Notes under the pieces: model-generated
What the model was told of the DNA's origin: nothing
Seen by the model: the letters and a program-made list of their open reading frames with translations, nothing else
Database searches by the model: none
NCBI GenBank assembly: GCA_022072455.1
Contig: JAJVHY010000024.1
Coordinates: 1 to 64,000, forward strand
Length of the DNA: 64,000 nt
Direction of reading: 5' to 3'
DNA from: Verrucomicrobiia bacterium
GTDB lineage: Bacteria; Verrucomicrobiota; Verrucomicrobiia; Palsa-1439
In this document: positions 44,301-52,691 of the stretch, piece by piece
Position numbering within the stretch: position 1 is the stretch's first letter
Layout of the letters: every line of letters begins with the position of its first letter
Made by a program: the position numbers and the translations under genes

Positions 44301-44946
44301 CACGAGCCAGACGCCGACCAACTATCTGCTCAGTTGCCGGACGCGTGCCAATGGCAGTCTGCTTTGGGAAAAAGGTTTTGCCGGCCCGATTCCCGCCACG
44401 CCCGAATTATTTGACGTCAATGACGACGGGATTCTCGACGGGCTTGCCCTCTGCGATGACGGTTATTTGTACGCGGTGGATGGCCAGACTGGTGCCGGGC
44501 TTTGGACCTACAAACACACCGGCAAGATCACGCGCGCCGGTAACGCCATCGTCGGCGGCATCCTTGCCACCACCGAAGGCAACATCACCCGGCTCGATCG
44601 CAAGACAGGCAAACCACAATGGACTTACGCACTGCGCGAGCCGGTGTTGGGCGCGCCTGTGCTGGTGGAGATCAACGGGATTTCCGCCGTCATGGTGGGT
44701 ACGATGAAAAACCGGGTGCACTGCCTCCGAACAAACGGGGAAGGCGGACTGTGGAATTTTCAGGTGACCGGTCCGATCCGCTATTGCGCCCCGTTGCCGG
44801 TACCGAATCCCAGATCGCCCAACCCGTATGTGATCATCGGCACAGGCCCGCCGGAGAACGGCTTGTACTGCATCAGCGGCGCGGCCCCGCCAGTCGCGGG
44901 GCGCGGTTGGTCTGGTCCTTGGAACGAAGTCACCGCCCACCCGTAA
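41317..44946 (+). CDS. Membrane Ser/Thr protein kinase with PEGA-like and beta-propeller sensor region
   Basis: 1209 residues. Kinase at about 42-310: [16 protein letters not shown] (P-loop), ALKVL (Lys73), [15 protein letters not shown] (Asp166), KVTDFGLAK (Asp184) and [10 protein letters not shown] (activation end). One membrane helix near 332-353 places the rest outside. A PEGA-like segment ([20 protein letters not shown]) follows, then at least 600 residues of PQQ/FG-GAP-like propeller repeats, recurrent 'D.D.DG..D..VG' and 'G.LLW....G' units. The outer part probably senses a ligand and the kinase signals inwards, possibly to the divergent FHA protein. Confidence 0.9.
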   Translation: MPAPDDKLPKTAPTQSSQDTVTHAGDPAVVFTDEAQLFSEFGNYTVLGEIARGGVGVIYRAKQRGLERVVALKVLQGGSTASTEQVQRFMQEAQSAAKLQHPNIVPIHDFGVKDGQHFFTMDFIEGQSLADRLAKGPIPTRETLGIVRQVADALHYAHEHGVIHRDIKPGNILIDCEGRVKVTDFGLAKELTQSDMHLTVTGQVMGTPRYMSPEQASGKTAEADARSDVFSLGVTMYEMLSGRSAFDAENVMQMLAKVCTEDPPPPNKINSKVHRDAATICMTAIEKDKDRRYQTAQEMTEDIDRFLAGEPIQAKAIGAITRGLRKVKRYSKIIAANVLTIALLIYLLTFYLNSRPSQLEIHLANPDVDVALDGVALDPATLTKPLQIKPGPHRLIVAAEPDYDPQELIFVTEPAESRSLSIGLQRRKGVVVVTADPPDAGITLITPDGGRIPLRGPRIEQELPTGQYAILVHRENYLARDIDVTIENRATNTFNIALIPVGVWAVPTGDNVLSVPVIQDADRDGAPEVVVGDDGGTVHCLAATTRVTKWVTKVTGAVQAPLATGMVGTQAVIFVGTTAGKLYCLAGRDGRQLWPEPYDAGGAIVGPILTRANAVIIGAGNGNVVAINPADGAPLWEVPTRGRIESTLGQTRQRIYAGNVNKTLFCIDPTKGEVEWSVNVGASLLFPPRFEQFAGKPVILLPTPKQRGDERTMTAVSLTDRQVIGVSDRYPRQLDLDGDGALEQLTVTSAGTTCFAGTNQLWQSEYFAVGAYTADMNGDGTLDLIFNNGPDELLVINGRDGELTGRIRLDAPTGRGFVLDDVDRDGMPDIIVGVGDQIQCLSLNGGRKRWAIRGTHFYDAPFVTVDGRFVTKNNAGTIAAYDPRLHEPVWQVKTSPQPDPYPGLATGSGIIVDADAASRLVRAIAAGTGQILWQMRLPTHAEMIGAPAVAGDTVLVSDGVAGFYAFNLTNGATHWSIAISNVTVAAAIGPETFWITSQTPTNYLLSCRTRANGSLLWEKGFAGPIPATPELFDVNDDGILDGLALCDDGYLYAVDGQTGAGLWTYKHTGKITRAGNAIVGGILATTEGNITRLDRKTGKPQWTYALREPVLGAPVLVEINGISAVMVGTMKNRVHCLRTNGEGGLWNFQVTGPIRYCAPLPVPNPRSPNPYVIIGTGPPENGLYCISGAAPPVAGRGWSGPWNEVTAHP

Positions 44947-44948
44947 CC

Positions 44949-46505
44949 TTACGGCAAACTCAACTGCTCGATGTAACGCGATTCGAAATCGGGATCGAGA
45001 TTCAGCTCAATGACTTCCAATTGGCTGCCAACTCGCTTCATCTCCTCCAGCGCCCCGCGATCCAGCAGCGCGAGATACGCTCCCGCCAACGAGGTGTTGC
45101 CGACGACCTCGATCTGTTCCGGCGAAAAACCCGGCAACAAACCGCAGTCGATGGCGTTGCGAATGTCCAGATGCATCCCAAATCCGCCGGCCAAGTATAC
45201 GGTCTTGACCTTGGCCGGGGTGAGGCTGACGCGTTCCAGCAAGGTGAGGATGCCGGCGGCGATGGCGGCTTTCGCTTGCAGCAAACGCGAAACGTCCAGC
45301 TCCGAGATAAACACGTCACGCGCGATCAGGAGGTCGTCCGTCGTCACCAACGTCCGGTCGAAGCGTCCGCGTTCATTCAAAACGCCGGCGCGGCGGCCTT
45401 CCGCCAGCAGATCAATGTAACCCGACCCGCAGATGCCCGTGGCGCGTGCGGTGCCGATGACTTCCCGGTGGACCGTGAACGGATCGCGGGTGAACCGAAT
45501 CCGTTCGACCGCACCATCACCGGCGCGCAGCCCACTGGTCAACCCGGCTCCCTCGAATGCCGGCCCGGCCGCAGTGGCGCAGCCGAGCAGGTGGTTGTTG
45601 TACTTGACGATGATCTCGCCGTTGGTGCCGACATCCACCAAGAGACACGGACCGGAATCATAGGCCAGACCCGTCGCGAACACACCGGCGCACAAATCCG
45701 CGCCGACGTACGCCGCCGCGCTTGGCAGGAGATGCACCGGAAAGTCACCGCGCAATTTCACGGCTGCGGCGCGCAATTCCCGGTGTTCGAGAAAGGCAGG
45801 CTGAAAGGGCATGACGCCCATTGGTGACGGATCGACCCCGGCCAACAGATGCAGCATCGTCGTGTTGCCGGCGACGCTGAGGCAGGTGAGCTTGTCGTAA
45901 GCTGTGCCGGCGGTCTGCAGCGCTTCCTCCAGCAACGGCTGAATCGTCTCGCCGCTGACTGCTTGTTGCAGTTTTCCAAGCATGGTCGGGTCGGTCATGC
46001 AGAGATTGATGCGGGTGAGTACGTCGTCGCCGAGGTGCATCTGCCGGTTGAACTCGGCGGCATGGCCCAGAACCCGGCCATCGTGCATGTCCACCACCAT
46101 GACCGCAACCGTGGTCGTGCCGATGTCAATGGCCGCGCCGATGCCGGTCGCGACGAGCGGATCGTGGGCACGCGGGACGTTGGTGCGAAAATCCACGACG
46201 ACCTGCGGTTCGTATGCGAGCAGCGACCGGTCACCGACGCGAATGACGGTGGCGCGATCTTCCGCCAGCCGGTATTCACAACCGCGAACAGTGCCCGTGT
46301 TGACGACGGCTCCGGTTGTGAGGTGGACGAGTTCCCCGCTGATCACATCCACGAGGCAGCCGTCGCACAAGCCGCGCTGCCCGCAGCGGGTGTTCAGCGC
46401 AAGTTGTTCGCGGCGGAGAATTTCACTGAGGCGCAACGTCAGCTCGTCGCGGGTGAGGACGATGGTTTGCCGGCCACGGGTGGAGTGGACTTCGAGTTGG
46501 GTCAT
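44949..46505 (-). CDS. RACo-type reductive activator of corrinoid proteins (2Fe-2S + ASKHA domain)
   Basis: 518 residues. The N-terminal ferredoxin-like domain has Cys41, Cys47, Cys50 (CGQRGLCDGC) and Cys76 for one 2Fe-2S cluster. The ASKHA ATPase core follows: AAIDIGTTTVAVMVVD (phosphate-1), SVAGNTTMLHLLAGVDPS, LLVDVGTNGEIIVKYNNHLL and LAGGFGMHLDIRNAIDCG. RACo proteins use ATP to drive reduction of inactive Co(II) corrinoid to Co(I). This fits the corrinoid and methyltransferase array 16 kb away on the same strand. Its start is 2 bp after the stop of a sulfatase pseudogene. Confidence 0.93.
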   Translation of the reverse strand: MTQLEVHSTRGRQTIVLTRDELTLRLSEILRREQLALNTRCGQRGLCDGCLVDVISGELVHLTTGAVVNTGTVRGCEYRLAEDRATVIRVGDRSLLAYEPQVVVDFRTNVPRAHDPLVATGIGAAIDIGTTTVAVMVVDMHDGRVLGHAAEFNRQMHLGDDVLTRINLCMTDPTMLGKLQQAVSGETIQPLLEEALQTAGTAYDKLTCLSVAGNTTMLHLLAGVDPSPMGVMPFQPAFLEHRELRAAAVKLRGDFPVHLLPSAAAYVGADLCAGVFATGLAYDSGPCLLVDVGTNGEIIVKYNNHLLGCATAAGPAFEGAGLTSGLRAGDGAVERIRFTRDPFTVHREVIGTARATGICGSGYIDLLAEGRRAGVLNERGRFDRTLVTTDDLLIARDVFISELDVSRLLQAKAAIAAGILTLLERVSLTPAKVKTVYLAGGFGMHLDIRNAIDCGLLPGFSPEQIEVVGNTSLAGAYLALLDRGALEEMKRVGSQLEVIELNLDPDFESRYIEQLSLP

Positions 46506-46507
46506 GG

Positions 46508-46926
46508 TCAGATGATTGTGAAGGTCGCGGTTTGTTCCGGGCTGTCAGTAAATCCAACGCGGGTGGCCTTTGCGCGCGGCAGGCCTTCGCCATGATCGCT
46601 CCAGACATAGATCATCGTGTTGGCGAGTTCAATTTTGGCTTCGAGTTGGGCGAGCAGGTCGCCGAGTTGCCGGGCGGCGGCGGCGAGATTGTCGTAATGC
46701 CGGGCCAACGCGCGGCGCAGCCCCGGCGTATCCGGTAAGAATGGCGGGACCGTGACGCGGGCCGGGTCGGTGACCGGCGGGGATTGGTCGGGCTTGTCCC
46801 ACATTGCACTCTCGTGGGTCATCGTCGGGTTGAAGACGGCGAAGAATGGTTGCCCGGGCCGCCGTCACAACCGAAGCGCGGGCCGGTATCTTCGATGGAG
46901 AACCACAGGATGTTCGGGCGCGTCAC
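46508..46926 (-). pseudogene. Sulfatase pseudogene with internal deletion and frameshift
   Basis: GTG at 46926 starts MTRPNILWFSIEDTGPRFGC, a standard sulfatase N-terminus, then breaks after GCDGG. In another frame the sequence resumes as PGQPFFAVFNPTMTHESAMW, continues through VPPFLPDTPGLRRALARHYD and YVWSDHGEGLPRAK (the metal-site SDHGE), and ends early at 46508. The 419-bp remnant lacks the CxPSR catalytic segment and the C-terminal domain. Intact sulfatases are about 450-550 residues. It is divergent from the intact sulfatase at 47005. Confidence 0.8.
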
Positions 46927-47004
46927 GGGCGGAGAATAGAGAAGGGCATCCGTGTTTGCAACTCACTCTTGCATCAGTCCGGCGTCATGCGCACAATGTA
47001 CTTC

Positions 47005-48453
47005 ATGCGTCCGAACATCATCCTGCTTACCACCGATCAACAGCGCGGCGATTGCTTGGGGATTGACGAAAATGCGCCGGCTTGTTTGCAAACGCCAACC
47101 CTCGATGCCCTCGCGCGGGCCGGCACGCGGTTCCGGCGGGGCTACGCGGAATGCCCAAGCTGTATTCCATCCCGGCGGTGTTTGTTGACCGGGACCGCGC
47201 CGGCTGCGCACGGGATGGTCGGTATGCAGGGTCACGACTGGAATCCGCCGCACACGTTGCCGGGGGAACTTCAACGGGCCGGTTATCACACCTATTTGAT
47301 TGGCAAACTTCACCTCCAACCCCGCGGCAAGCGGTTTGGCTTTGATCATCAGCAGCTTTCGGATTCGCCGCTTTACCCGGGCGACGATTATGCGCGGTGG
47401 TTGCAGGAAGCGCACGGTCTGTTCGACCTTGATGCCGGCAGCGCGCACGGGCAGGATCCTAACGGGTGGAACGCCCGGCCGACCCAGCTCCGTGAAGACC
47501 AAACCCATACCCACTGGTGCGTCAGCCAGGCGTTGGAATTTTTGAAATATAAACGCGATCCGAGCGCGCCGTTCTTTCTCAACCTCTCCTTGTTCGATCC
47601 CCATCCGCCATTGGCGCCGCCGGCCTTTCACTACGACCGCTACATCCGCCGGCAACTTCCTCCGCCGGTTATTGGTGACTGGGCGGAACCGTGGGAGGCA
47701 CCGCAGAAAGGCCTGGCACCCTCCGCGTGGCGGATCAAACTCGACGATCAACAAATGCACTGCACTCGGGCGGCCTATTACGCGACCATCAACTTCATTG
47801 ATGATCAAATTGGCCGGCTGCTTGTGTTTCTCACCCGCAACAAGCTGCTGAAAAACACCTGGATTCTTTTCACGTCCGATCACGGCGAAATGCTGGGCGA
47901 TCATAATCTCTTTCGGAAATGCCGGCCCTACGAAGGCTCGGCGCGGGTGCCGTTCTTTGTGGTGCCGCCCGGGCCGGCCGACTTGCCCCGGAATAACGTC
48001 TGTGAGCAGCCGGTCGGTCTCCAAGACGTGATGCCGACGCTGTTGGATATTGCCGGTGTGCCGATTCCCAAAGCCTGTACCGGGCACAGTCTGTTGCCGG
48101 TGATCCGCGGTGATCGCAAGCCGGTGCGGGACGTGTTGCATGGCGAACATGCCGGGCAATACGAGTCTGCCGATGCGATGCATTATCTCGTGAGCAACCG
48201 GTTCAAGTACGTGTGGTATTCGCAGCGGCCTGATGAACAGCTGTTCGATTTGCAGGCCGATCCGAACGAATTGCACGACCTGGCGCGTGCCGCTGACGCC
48301 GCAAAACTGTTGCGCCCCTGGCGCGAACGGCTCTGTAAAATCCTGAAAGACCGGCCGGAGAAATTCGTGCGGGGCGGAAAACTGCGATTGGGCGCGCTCC
48401 ACCGCTGTCATCTCCCCCACTTACAAGGCGACCGGTTTTATCCCTTCACTTGA
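47005..48453 (+). CDS. Cys-type sulfatase (alkaline-phosphatase superfamily)
   Basis: About 482 residues from ATG 47005 (MRPNIILLTTDQQRGD); in-frame ATGs at 46987 and 46996 are alternatives. The catalytic motif is Cys53-I-P-S-R-R-C-L-L-T-G, fitting C-x-P-S-R-xxx-L-T-G, in which Cys becomes formylglycine. Asp11 and ILFTSDHGEMLGDHNLFRKC supply calcium ligands. No signal peptide is visible, so it may act on small sulfated sugars inside the cell. It needs a formylglycine-generating enzyme, and the SUMF1 protein in this window lacks the required cysteines. Its end overlaps the convergent homocysteine methyltransferase gene by 16 bp. Confidence 0.92.
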   Translation: MRPNIILLTTDQQRGDCLGIDENAPACLQTPTLDALARAGTRFRRGYAECPSCIPSRRCLLTGTAPAAHGMVGMQGHDWNPPHTLPGELQRAGYHTYLIGKLHLQPRGKRFGFDHQQLSDSPLYPGDDYARWLQEAHGLFDLDAGSAHGQDPNGWNARPTQLREDQTHTHWCVSQALEFLKYKRDPSAPFFLNLSLFDPHPPLAPPAFHYDRYIRRQLPPPVIGDWAEPWEAPQKGLAPSAWRIKLDDQQMHCTRAAYYATINFIDDQIGRLLVFLTRNKLLKNTWILFTSDHGEMLGDHNLFRKCRPYEGSARVPFFVVPPGPADLPRNNVCEQPVGLQDVMPTLLDIAGVPIPKACTGHSLLPVIRGDRKPVRDVLHGEHAGQYESADAMHYLVSNRFKYVWYSQRPDEQLFDLQADPNELHDLARAADAAKLLRPWRERLCKILKDRPEKFVRGGKLRLGALHRCHLPHLQGDRFYPFT

Positions 48454-49292
48454 GCCAACGCCGCGATGTGCGCGGGGGTGGTGCCGCAGCAACCACCGAT
48501 GAAGTTGGCGCCAGCCGCGATGACGGCGGGCGCGTGACTGGCAAATTCTTCGGGCGTGGTTTTCCAGACTGGCTTGTCGTTGACCATCTCGGGTAAGCCG
48601 GCGTTCGCCTTGATCCAAACCGGCAGCTTGGTCGCGGCGCGGAGTTGCCGGCAGATTTCGATGTATTGCGCGATGCCGTTGCCGCAGTTTGCGCCGATGA
48701 CGTCGGCGGCTGCCAGTTCCTGCGCGGCTTGAGCCGGCGAAACCCCCATCATTGTGTGGCCGCCGGTATCAAATACCATGCAGACGACCACCGGTAACTT
48801 CGTGGTGCGCGCGCCGGCGAGCGCGAGTTTGGCTTCGGCAAGTTCGGCCATGGTTTCGATGACCAATCCGTCGGCCCCGCCTTCGGCGAGCGCTTGGGCT
48901 TGTTCCGTGTAGGCGGCGAGCAACTCGTTTTCGCTGACTTCCTCCGTCATCAGCATTTTGCCGGAGGGGCCAATGGAAGCGAAGACCAATGCCTTCTTGC
49001 CGGCGGCGAGTTTGGAGATGGCGGCACCGCGGCGGTTGATCTCGGCGGTTCGGTCGGCCAGCCTGAATTCGGAGAGGCGGACGCGATTCGCGCCGAAGGT
49101 GTTCGTCAAGATAATGCGGCTGCCGGCGGTGACGTACGCGCGGGCCACTTGCTCGACCCGGTCAGGGTGGGACAGATTCCATTCGTCGGGACACTCGCCG
49201 ACCTTGAGGCCGCGGGCGTAGAGTTGCGTGCCCCACGCGCCGTCGGTGATGACCGGGCTGTGGGCTAGGAGGGTTTCGAGGAGTGCATGCAT
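48438..49292 (-). CDS. Homocysteine S-methyltransferase domain protein
   Basis: 284 residues, the size of a stand-alone Hcy-binding barrel (as in BHMT, MmuM or the first MetH domain). ITDGAWGTQLYARGL opens the barrel, ILTNTFGANRVRL follows, and the zinc ligands are Cys203 (IGANCGNG) and Cys268/Cys269 (FIGGCCGTTPAHI). It binds homocysteine thiolate on zinc and receives a methyl group. As the last gene of the UroD array (overlapping it by 28 bp), it would pass corrinoid- or UroD-delivered methyl groups to homocysteine, making methionine; this link is inferred. Confidence 0.9.
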   Translation of the reverse strand: MHALLETLLAHSPVITDGAWGTQLYARGLKVGECPDEWNLSHPDRVEQVARAYVTAGSRIILTNTFGANRVRLSEFRLADRTAEINRRGAAISKLAAGKKALVFASIGPSGKMLMTEEVSENELLAAYTEQAQALAEGGADGLVIETMAELAEAKLALAGARTTKLPVVVCMVFDTGGHTMMGVSPAQAAQELAAADVIGANCGNGIAQYIEICRQLRAATKLPVWIKANAGLPEMVNDKPVWKTTPEEFASHAPAVIAAGANFIGGCCGTTPAHIAALAQVKG

Positions 49293-50422
49293 AGTGGTTT
49301 GAGGTTGGTATCCTTGGCCCAGATTTTACGGGCTGTCTCCAGATAGAACAAGTAGTTGTCGAACGGCACATCGGGCGGGACGCGGTGGTCGGGCATGGGA
49401 ATGTAGCCACCTTCTTCCACCAGTGGCGCAAGTCGGCGGACTTCCTTTTCGATGTCCGCTTTGCTGCGGGCAAGAATGTGTTTATCAAATCCGCCCATCA
49501 GCAGGAGTTGCTTGCCGTACTGTTTCCGGAACTTGACCGGGTCGGCGCCCCAGGTGCCGACTTCGATGGGAAACATGCAGTTCACACCGGCATCCAACCA
49601 TAACGGGATCAGGTCATCAATCTTACCGTCACAATCCACCCAGATCACATCGCACCCGTGCCGGCGGAGCAGGGTGGTGAAGCGTTTGATTTGTGGTACC
49701 AAAATTCGTTTGAAATGTTCCGGTGCCAGCAGCGGGCCGCTGTTGTAACACATATCCTCCCACAGCGCGCAGGCGTCATAGCGTGCCCCGTTGGCGAACA
49801 GCTTCTCCAGCATCGCCAGCTTGCACTCGGTCATTGTGTCCACCATTTCTTCGAGCAAGACCGGGTCATCATAGACGAGGTAGGACACGGCCTCGACGCC
49901 CATCCAGTCGCGAATCCAACCGTAAAAGCTGCCGCCATTGCAGAGGTGGACGCGGGGATAAGTCGGATCGTTCCAGATTTTGCGGGCGGCATTCCAATCC
50001 TTGGGGTACCGGTCGGGATTGGTCGGATCGAAGCGCCATTTGTAATGTTCCTCCCAACTCGCGCGGTCGACGAGGGTGTGGCCGAGGTGTTCAGGAATCG
50101 AGCCCATGAATTTCTTGCGTTGGACGATGACACCGTTGGCTTGCATGACGACTTCATGGTCGCCCCGATCTTCGAGGACTTTCTCCTCAAAGGTCGGCAC
50201 CAGCCACGGTGAACCACTGACACCGCCGGTATACGTGTCCATCCCGAAGAATGCATCGGTCTGGGTGCTGTCATAGCTCTCGTACGTCACCGAGTCGGGT
50301 AACCCCTGTTTGTGCCATTCGATGATGGTTTCCCACCAAAAGCCGAAGTCCACAATCGGCGCGCGGTCGCGGGGTTGGTAGTGCATTGTGGCGAGAAAAC
50401 GTTCACGATCAGTCATGTTCAT
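49265..50422 (-). CDS. UroD-superfamily methyltransferase, array member 1 (VDCDG type)
   Basis: 385 residues (MNMTDRERFLATMHYQPRDR), the UroD-like barrel start. CALWEDMCYNSGPLLAPEHF and FKRILVPQIKRF are family motifs. At the zinc position the canonical HxCG is replaced by WVDCDGKIDD (Cys264), and the C-terminal Cys by IPMPDHRVPPDVPFDNYLFY. It may use a different ligand set or no zinc. It overlaps its upstream neighbour by ATGA (50419-50422). It is the last UroD gene before the homocysteine methyltransferase. Substrate unknown. Confidence 0.85.
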   Translation of the reverse strand: MNMTDRERFLATMHYQPRDRAPIVDFGFWWETIIEWHKQGLPDSVTYESYDSTQTDAFFGMDTYTGGVSGSPWLVPTFEEKVLEDRGDHEVVMQANGVIVQRKKFMGSIPEHLGHTLVDRASWEEHYKWRFDPTNPDRYPKDWNAARKIWNDPTYPRVHLCNGGSFYGWIRDWMGVEAVSYLVYDDPVLLEEMVDTMTECKLAMLEKLFANGARYDACALWEDMCYNSGPLLAPEHFKRILVPQIKRFTTLLRRHGCDVIWVDCDGKIDDLIPLWLDAGVNCMFPIEVGTWGADPVKFRKQYGKQLLLMGGFDKHILARSKADIEKEVRRLAPLVEEGGYIPMPDHRVPPDVPFDNYLFYLETARKIWAKDTNLKPLCMHSSKPS

Positions 50423-51498
50423 AGTTTGGCGATCTCCTTGAGGAAACTTTCAGCTTCAGCGGACGAATCGAAAGGCTGGACAATCATCACCCACACGCCG
50501 CGCAGGCCAATCTCCCGCACCACGGCGAGGGCGTCGTGGGCATCTTCGGCGATGAGTTGCAGGCTTTTGCCGGCGGCGCGGATGCGGCGATAGATGGCGA
50601 GCCACTTGGCGGCGGGGCCTTGACCAGCACCGTAAACCCATTGCACGGCGTTGAGTTTGGGCAACGTCAACAGCAAATCAAGATGCGTCAGGGCTTGGGG
50701 GCCATCCAAGTGAAAAATGCTCCGTTCCAGCGGTTGCATTTCGGTGATCAGCGTCGGGTAAATCATCTCCCGCGCGGTGGCCGGTGAAACCATACACCAG
50801 AAGTCACAACTGGGAACATACGCCGGCCCGGCATGGTACATCGGCGTCCAAGTCGTCGAACCGAAGCCGCCGGCGGTCAACTGCGCGGATTGCCGGCGGA
50901 AACATTCGGCGAACGTCCGCGCCATGTGGTGTGCCGCTGCGTCCACGAGTTCCGGACAATCCACCAAGTCTGTGCACAAGTCCATTGGCTCGCGCAACCC
51001 GGCCAGCATGTCATACGCGCCGTGCAGATCCGTGATCCCGACGAGATACCGGCCCGCGCATTGCTCGATGGCCAACTGCGTCATGCGTTCGATGGTTTGC
51101 CAATACACATTGGCAAAGTTCGGCGGTTGGCTGGCGAGTCGCCGCCAATCGGCTGGGCCGGTCACGACCGGGCGCGACCAACTCGTCGTTTCGCCAAACT
51201 CCAAATCACAACCGAACAGCGTGGCCGTGATTTCCGGTCCGAGATTCGGCATAAACACCGGCAAGCTGTCGCCGAGCCACTCGCGGCGTTCCATCTCGGC
51301 AATGGCGGTGGTTACTTGATATTCCACATCGAGCCACCGGTCGCGGAGGGTTGCGTGGTGGGCGATTGGCCCTCGATAAGGACGCTCCGGTTTGACTGAG
51401 AGCGTGACCGGCGCGCGGTCAATGATTTCCCCGAGCCACCACGCTTCAAAGCGTGCCGCTGTCTTCGCAAAATCTGGTTTGAACGCGCGGGGGATCAT
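50419..51498 (-). CDS. UroD-superfamily protein, array member 2 (HLDG type)
   Basis: 359 residues from ATG 51498, with an ATGA overlap upstream. Its N-terminus is atypical: FAKTAARFEAWWLGEIIDRA, then VFMPNLGPEITATLFGCDLE and TDLHGAYDMLAGLREPMDLC. The barrel ends in SIFHLDGPQALTHLDLLLTL (His263), with no Cys in the usual second position; the C-terminal strand reads KSLQLIAEDAHDALAVV. Array member 6 shares this whole layout (FPAIARRYEAWWAHACDDRP, VFHLDGPGAARHID), so the two form a separate subfamily. Catalysis without a thiolate zinc site is open. Confidence 0.8.
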   Translation of the reverse strand: MIPRAFKPDFAKTAARFEAWWLGEIIDRAPVTLSVKPERPYRGPIAHHATLRDRWLDVEYQVTTAIAEMERREWLGDSLPVFMPNLGPEITATLFGCDLEFGETTSWSRPVVTGPADWRRLASQPPNFANVYWQTIERMTQLAIEQCAGRYLVGITDLHGAYDMLAGLREPMDLCTDLVDCPELVDAAAHHMARTFAECFRRQSAQLTAGGFGSTTWTPMYHAGPAYVPSCDFWCMVSPATAREMIYPTLITEMQPLERSIFHLDGPQALTHLDLLLTLPKLNAVQWVYGAGQGPAAKWLAIYRRIRAAGKSLQLIAEDAHDALAVVREIGLRGVWVMIVQPFDSSAEAESFLKEIAKL

Positions 51499-52691
51499 CC
51501 GATTTCCTCGCGTGCGATCTTGACCCACCGCGTCAGCCGGTCAGGTTGATGTTCGACGGTGTGCGTGTCCTTCAGTATGATCTCGAGCGGCTGGCCGCGT
51601 GCCGCGGTGAGTGTCCGTCGCAAATCCGCGCGGATGGCCGGCTCATTGAAGCCGACGCCGACGTGCGCGGGGTAGGGTTTGCGGCTGAAGATATACCGGC
51701 CCGCGAGTTTCTCCGCCAACACTTCCTGGTTTGCGGTCGGGGCCACGGAGATGCGGCGCAGGCGGGGGACGTTTTTCAGCACGACGTCGATGCGGCCTTC
51801 CAAACCTTCGCAGCAGCCGTAGCAATTCAAGCCAAACTTCTCCAACAGCGGTACCTGATACGGCATGACAAACTCCGCAAACATCGCCGGCGAAATGCCG
51901 ACGGTTTCTTGTGACTCCGCAAACCCCCACCGATCCGCGAGCCGGTTGGTCGCGGGCAACTCGTCCGTGCAACCGACCCCGCCCGAGCCGACGTAATCCG
52001 CGGCGGTGTTCGGTGTGAGCAAACCTTCCCGTTCACACCACGTGATGAAATGCAGGTGCTCGTCGCGCAGGAAGCGCATGAGTTCATGCACGCGCTCCGG
52101 TTGGTCGCACATGTAAAACATCAGATTTTCCAACCCGACGAGCTTCGCGGCCTCCCATGTCATGCCGAGGGTCCACCACAACATCCCGCGAATGCGGACC
52201 GGCAGGAGGTCGCCGAATATTTCCGCCGCGCGTTGCCGGTCGCGTTCCGTGCCGGCGCGATCCACAGCGAGTGACCGGAAGTGCAACTTGGGCAGATCCG
52301 CCGCGAGGTCCTTAACCGGCGCGTCCCAGACATAACTGCCACGGTCATCGCCGTGGTGATGCGGAATGTCGAAGCCATACCCGCCAATCGTGACGCGCCA
52401 GCCGATGTCGAACCACGGCTCGATGAAATCATCGTCAGCAAGGTGGTCCCACCACCAGCAGCGCATTCGTAACGTGCGTTCCCAGTGGCGCAGCTGGGGG
52501 TCGTGACATTGGAGGGCTGAGTCGGGCAGGATTTCACCCCACGCGCCTTCGGGGTAACAGAGCACGAGCGGCTGCCGGTTCTGGAGCGTGTTGTGACGGG
52601 TCCAGAGTGCGCGGCGTTGGTGCATCACCGGGTGCTCGGCGATTTCACGGACTCGGGCGGCGAGTGGCCGGAGGATTTCGCGGTCAGTCAT
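51495..52691 (-). CDS. UroD-superfamily protein, array member 3 (YGCCEG type)
   Basis: About 398 residues from ATG 52691 (MTDREILRPLAARVREI); ATG 52700 is an alternative. It overlaps the upstream gene by 8 bp and the downstream gene by ATGA. TLQNRQPLVLCYPEGAWGEI and YMCDQPERVHELMRFLRDEH are recognisable, then GISPAMFAEFVMPYQVPLLE. Where others have HxCG it has FGLNCYGCCEGLEGRIDVV, with three cysteines (290, 293, 294). The histidine ligand is absent. It is the most divergent member and may bind metal through cysteines only. Confidence 0.8.
   Translation of the reverse strand: MTDREILRPLAARVREIAEHPVMHQRRALWTRHNTLQNRQPLVLCYPEGAWGEILPDSALQCHDPQLRHWERTLRMRCWWWDHLADDDFIEPWFDIGWRVTIGGYGFDIPHHHGDDRGSYVWDAPVKDLAADLPKLHFRSLAVDRAGTERDRQRAAEIFGDLLPVRIRGMLWWTLGMTWEAAKLVGLENLMFYMCDQPERVHELMRFLRDEHLHFITWCEREGLLTPNTAADYVGSGGVGCTDELPATNRLADRWGFAESQETVGISPAMFAEFVMPYQVPLLEKFGLNCYGCCEGLEGRIDVVLKNVPRLRRISVAPTANQEVLAEKLAGRYIFSRKPYPAHVGVGFNEPAIRADLRRTLTAARGQPLEIILKDTHTVEHQPDRLTRWVKIAREEIG

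Noticed and set aside
46963-48420. 485-codon open frame on the minus strand
   Set aside because: It is antisense to the intact sulfatase, whose catalytic motif and metal sites are clear; the antisense product has no recognisable features.
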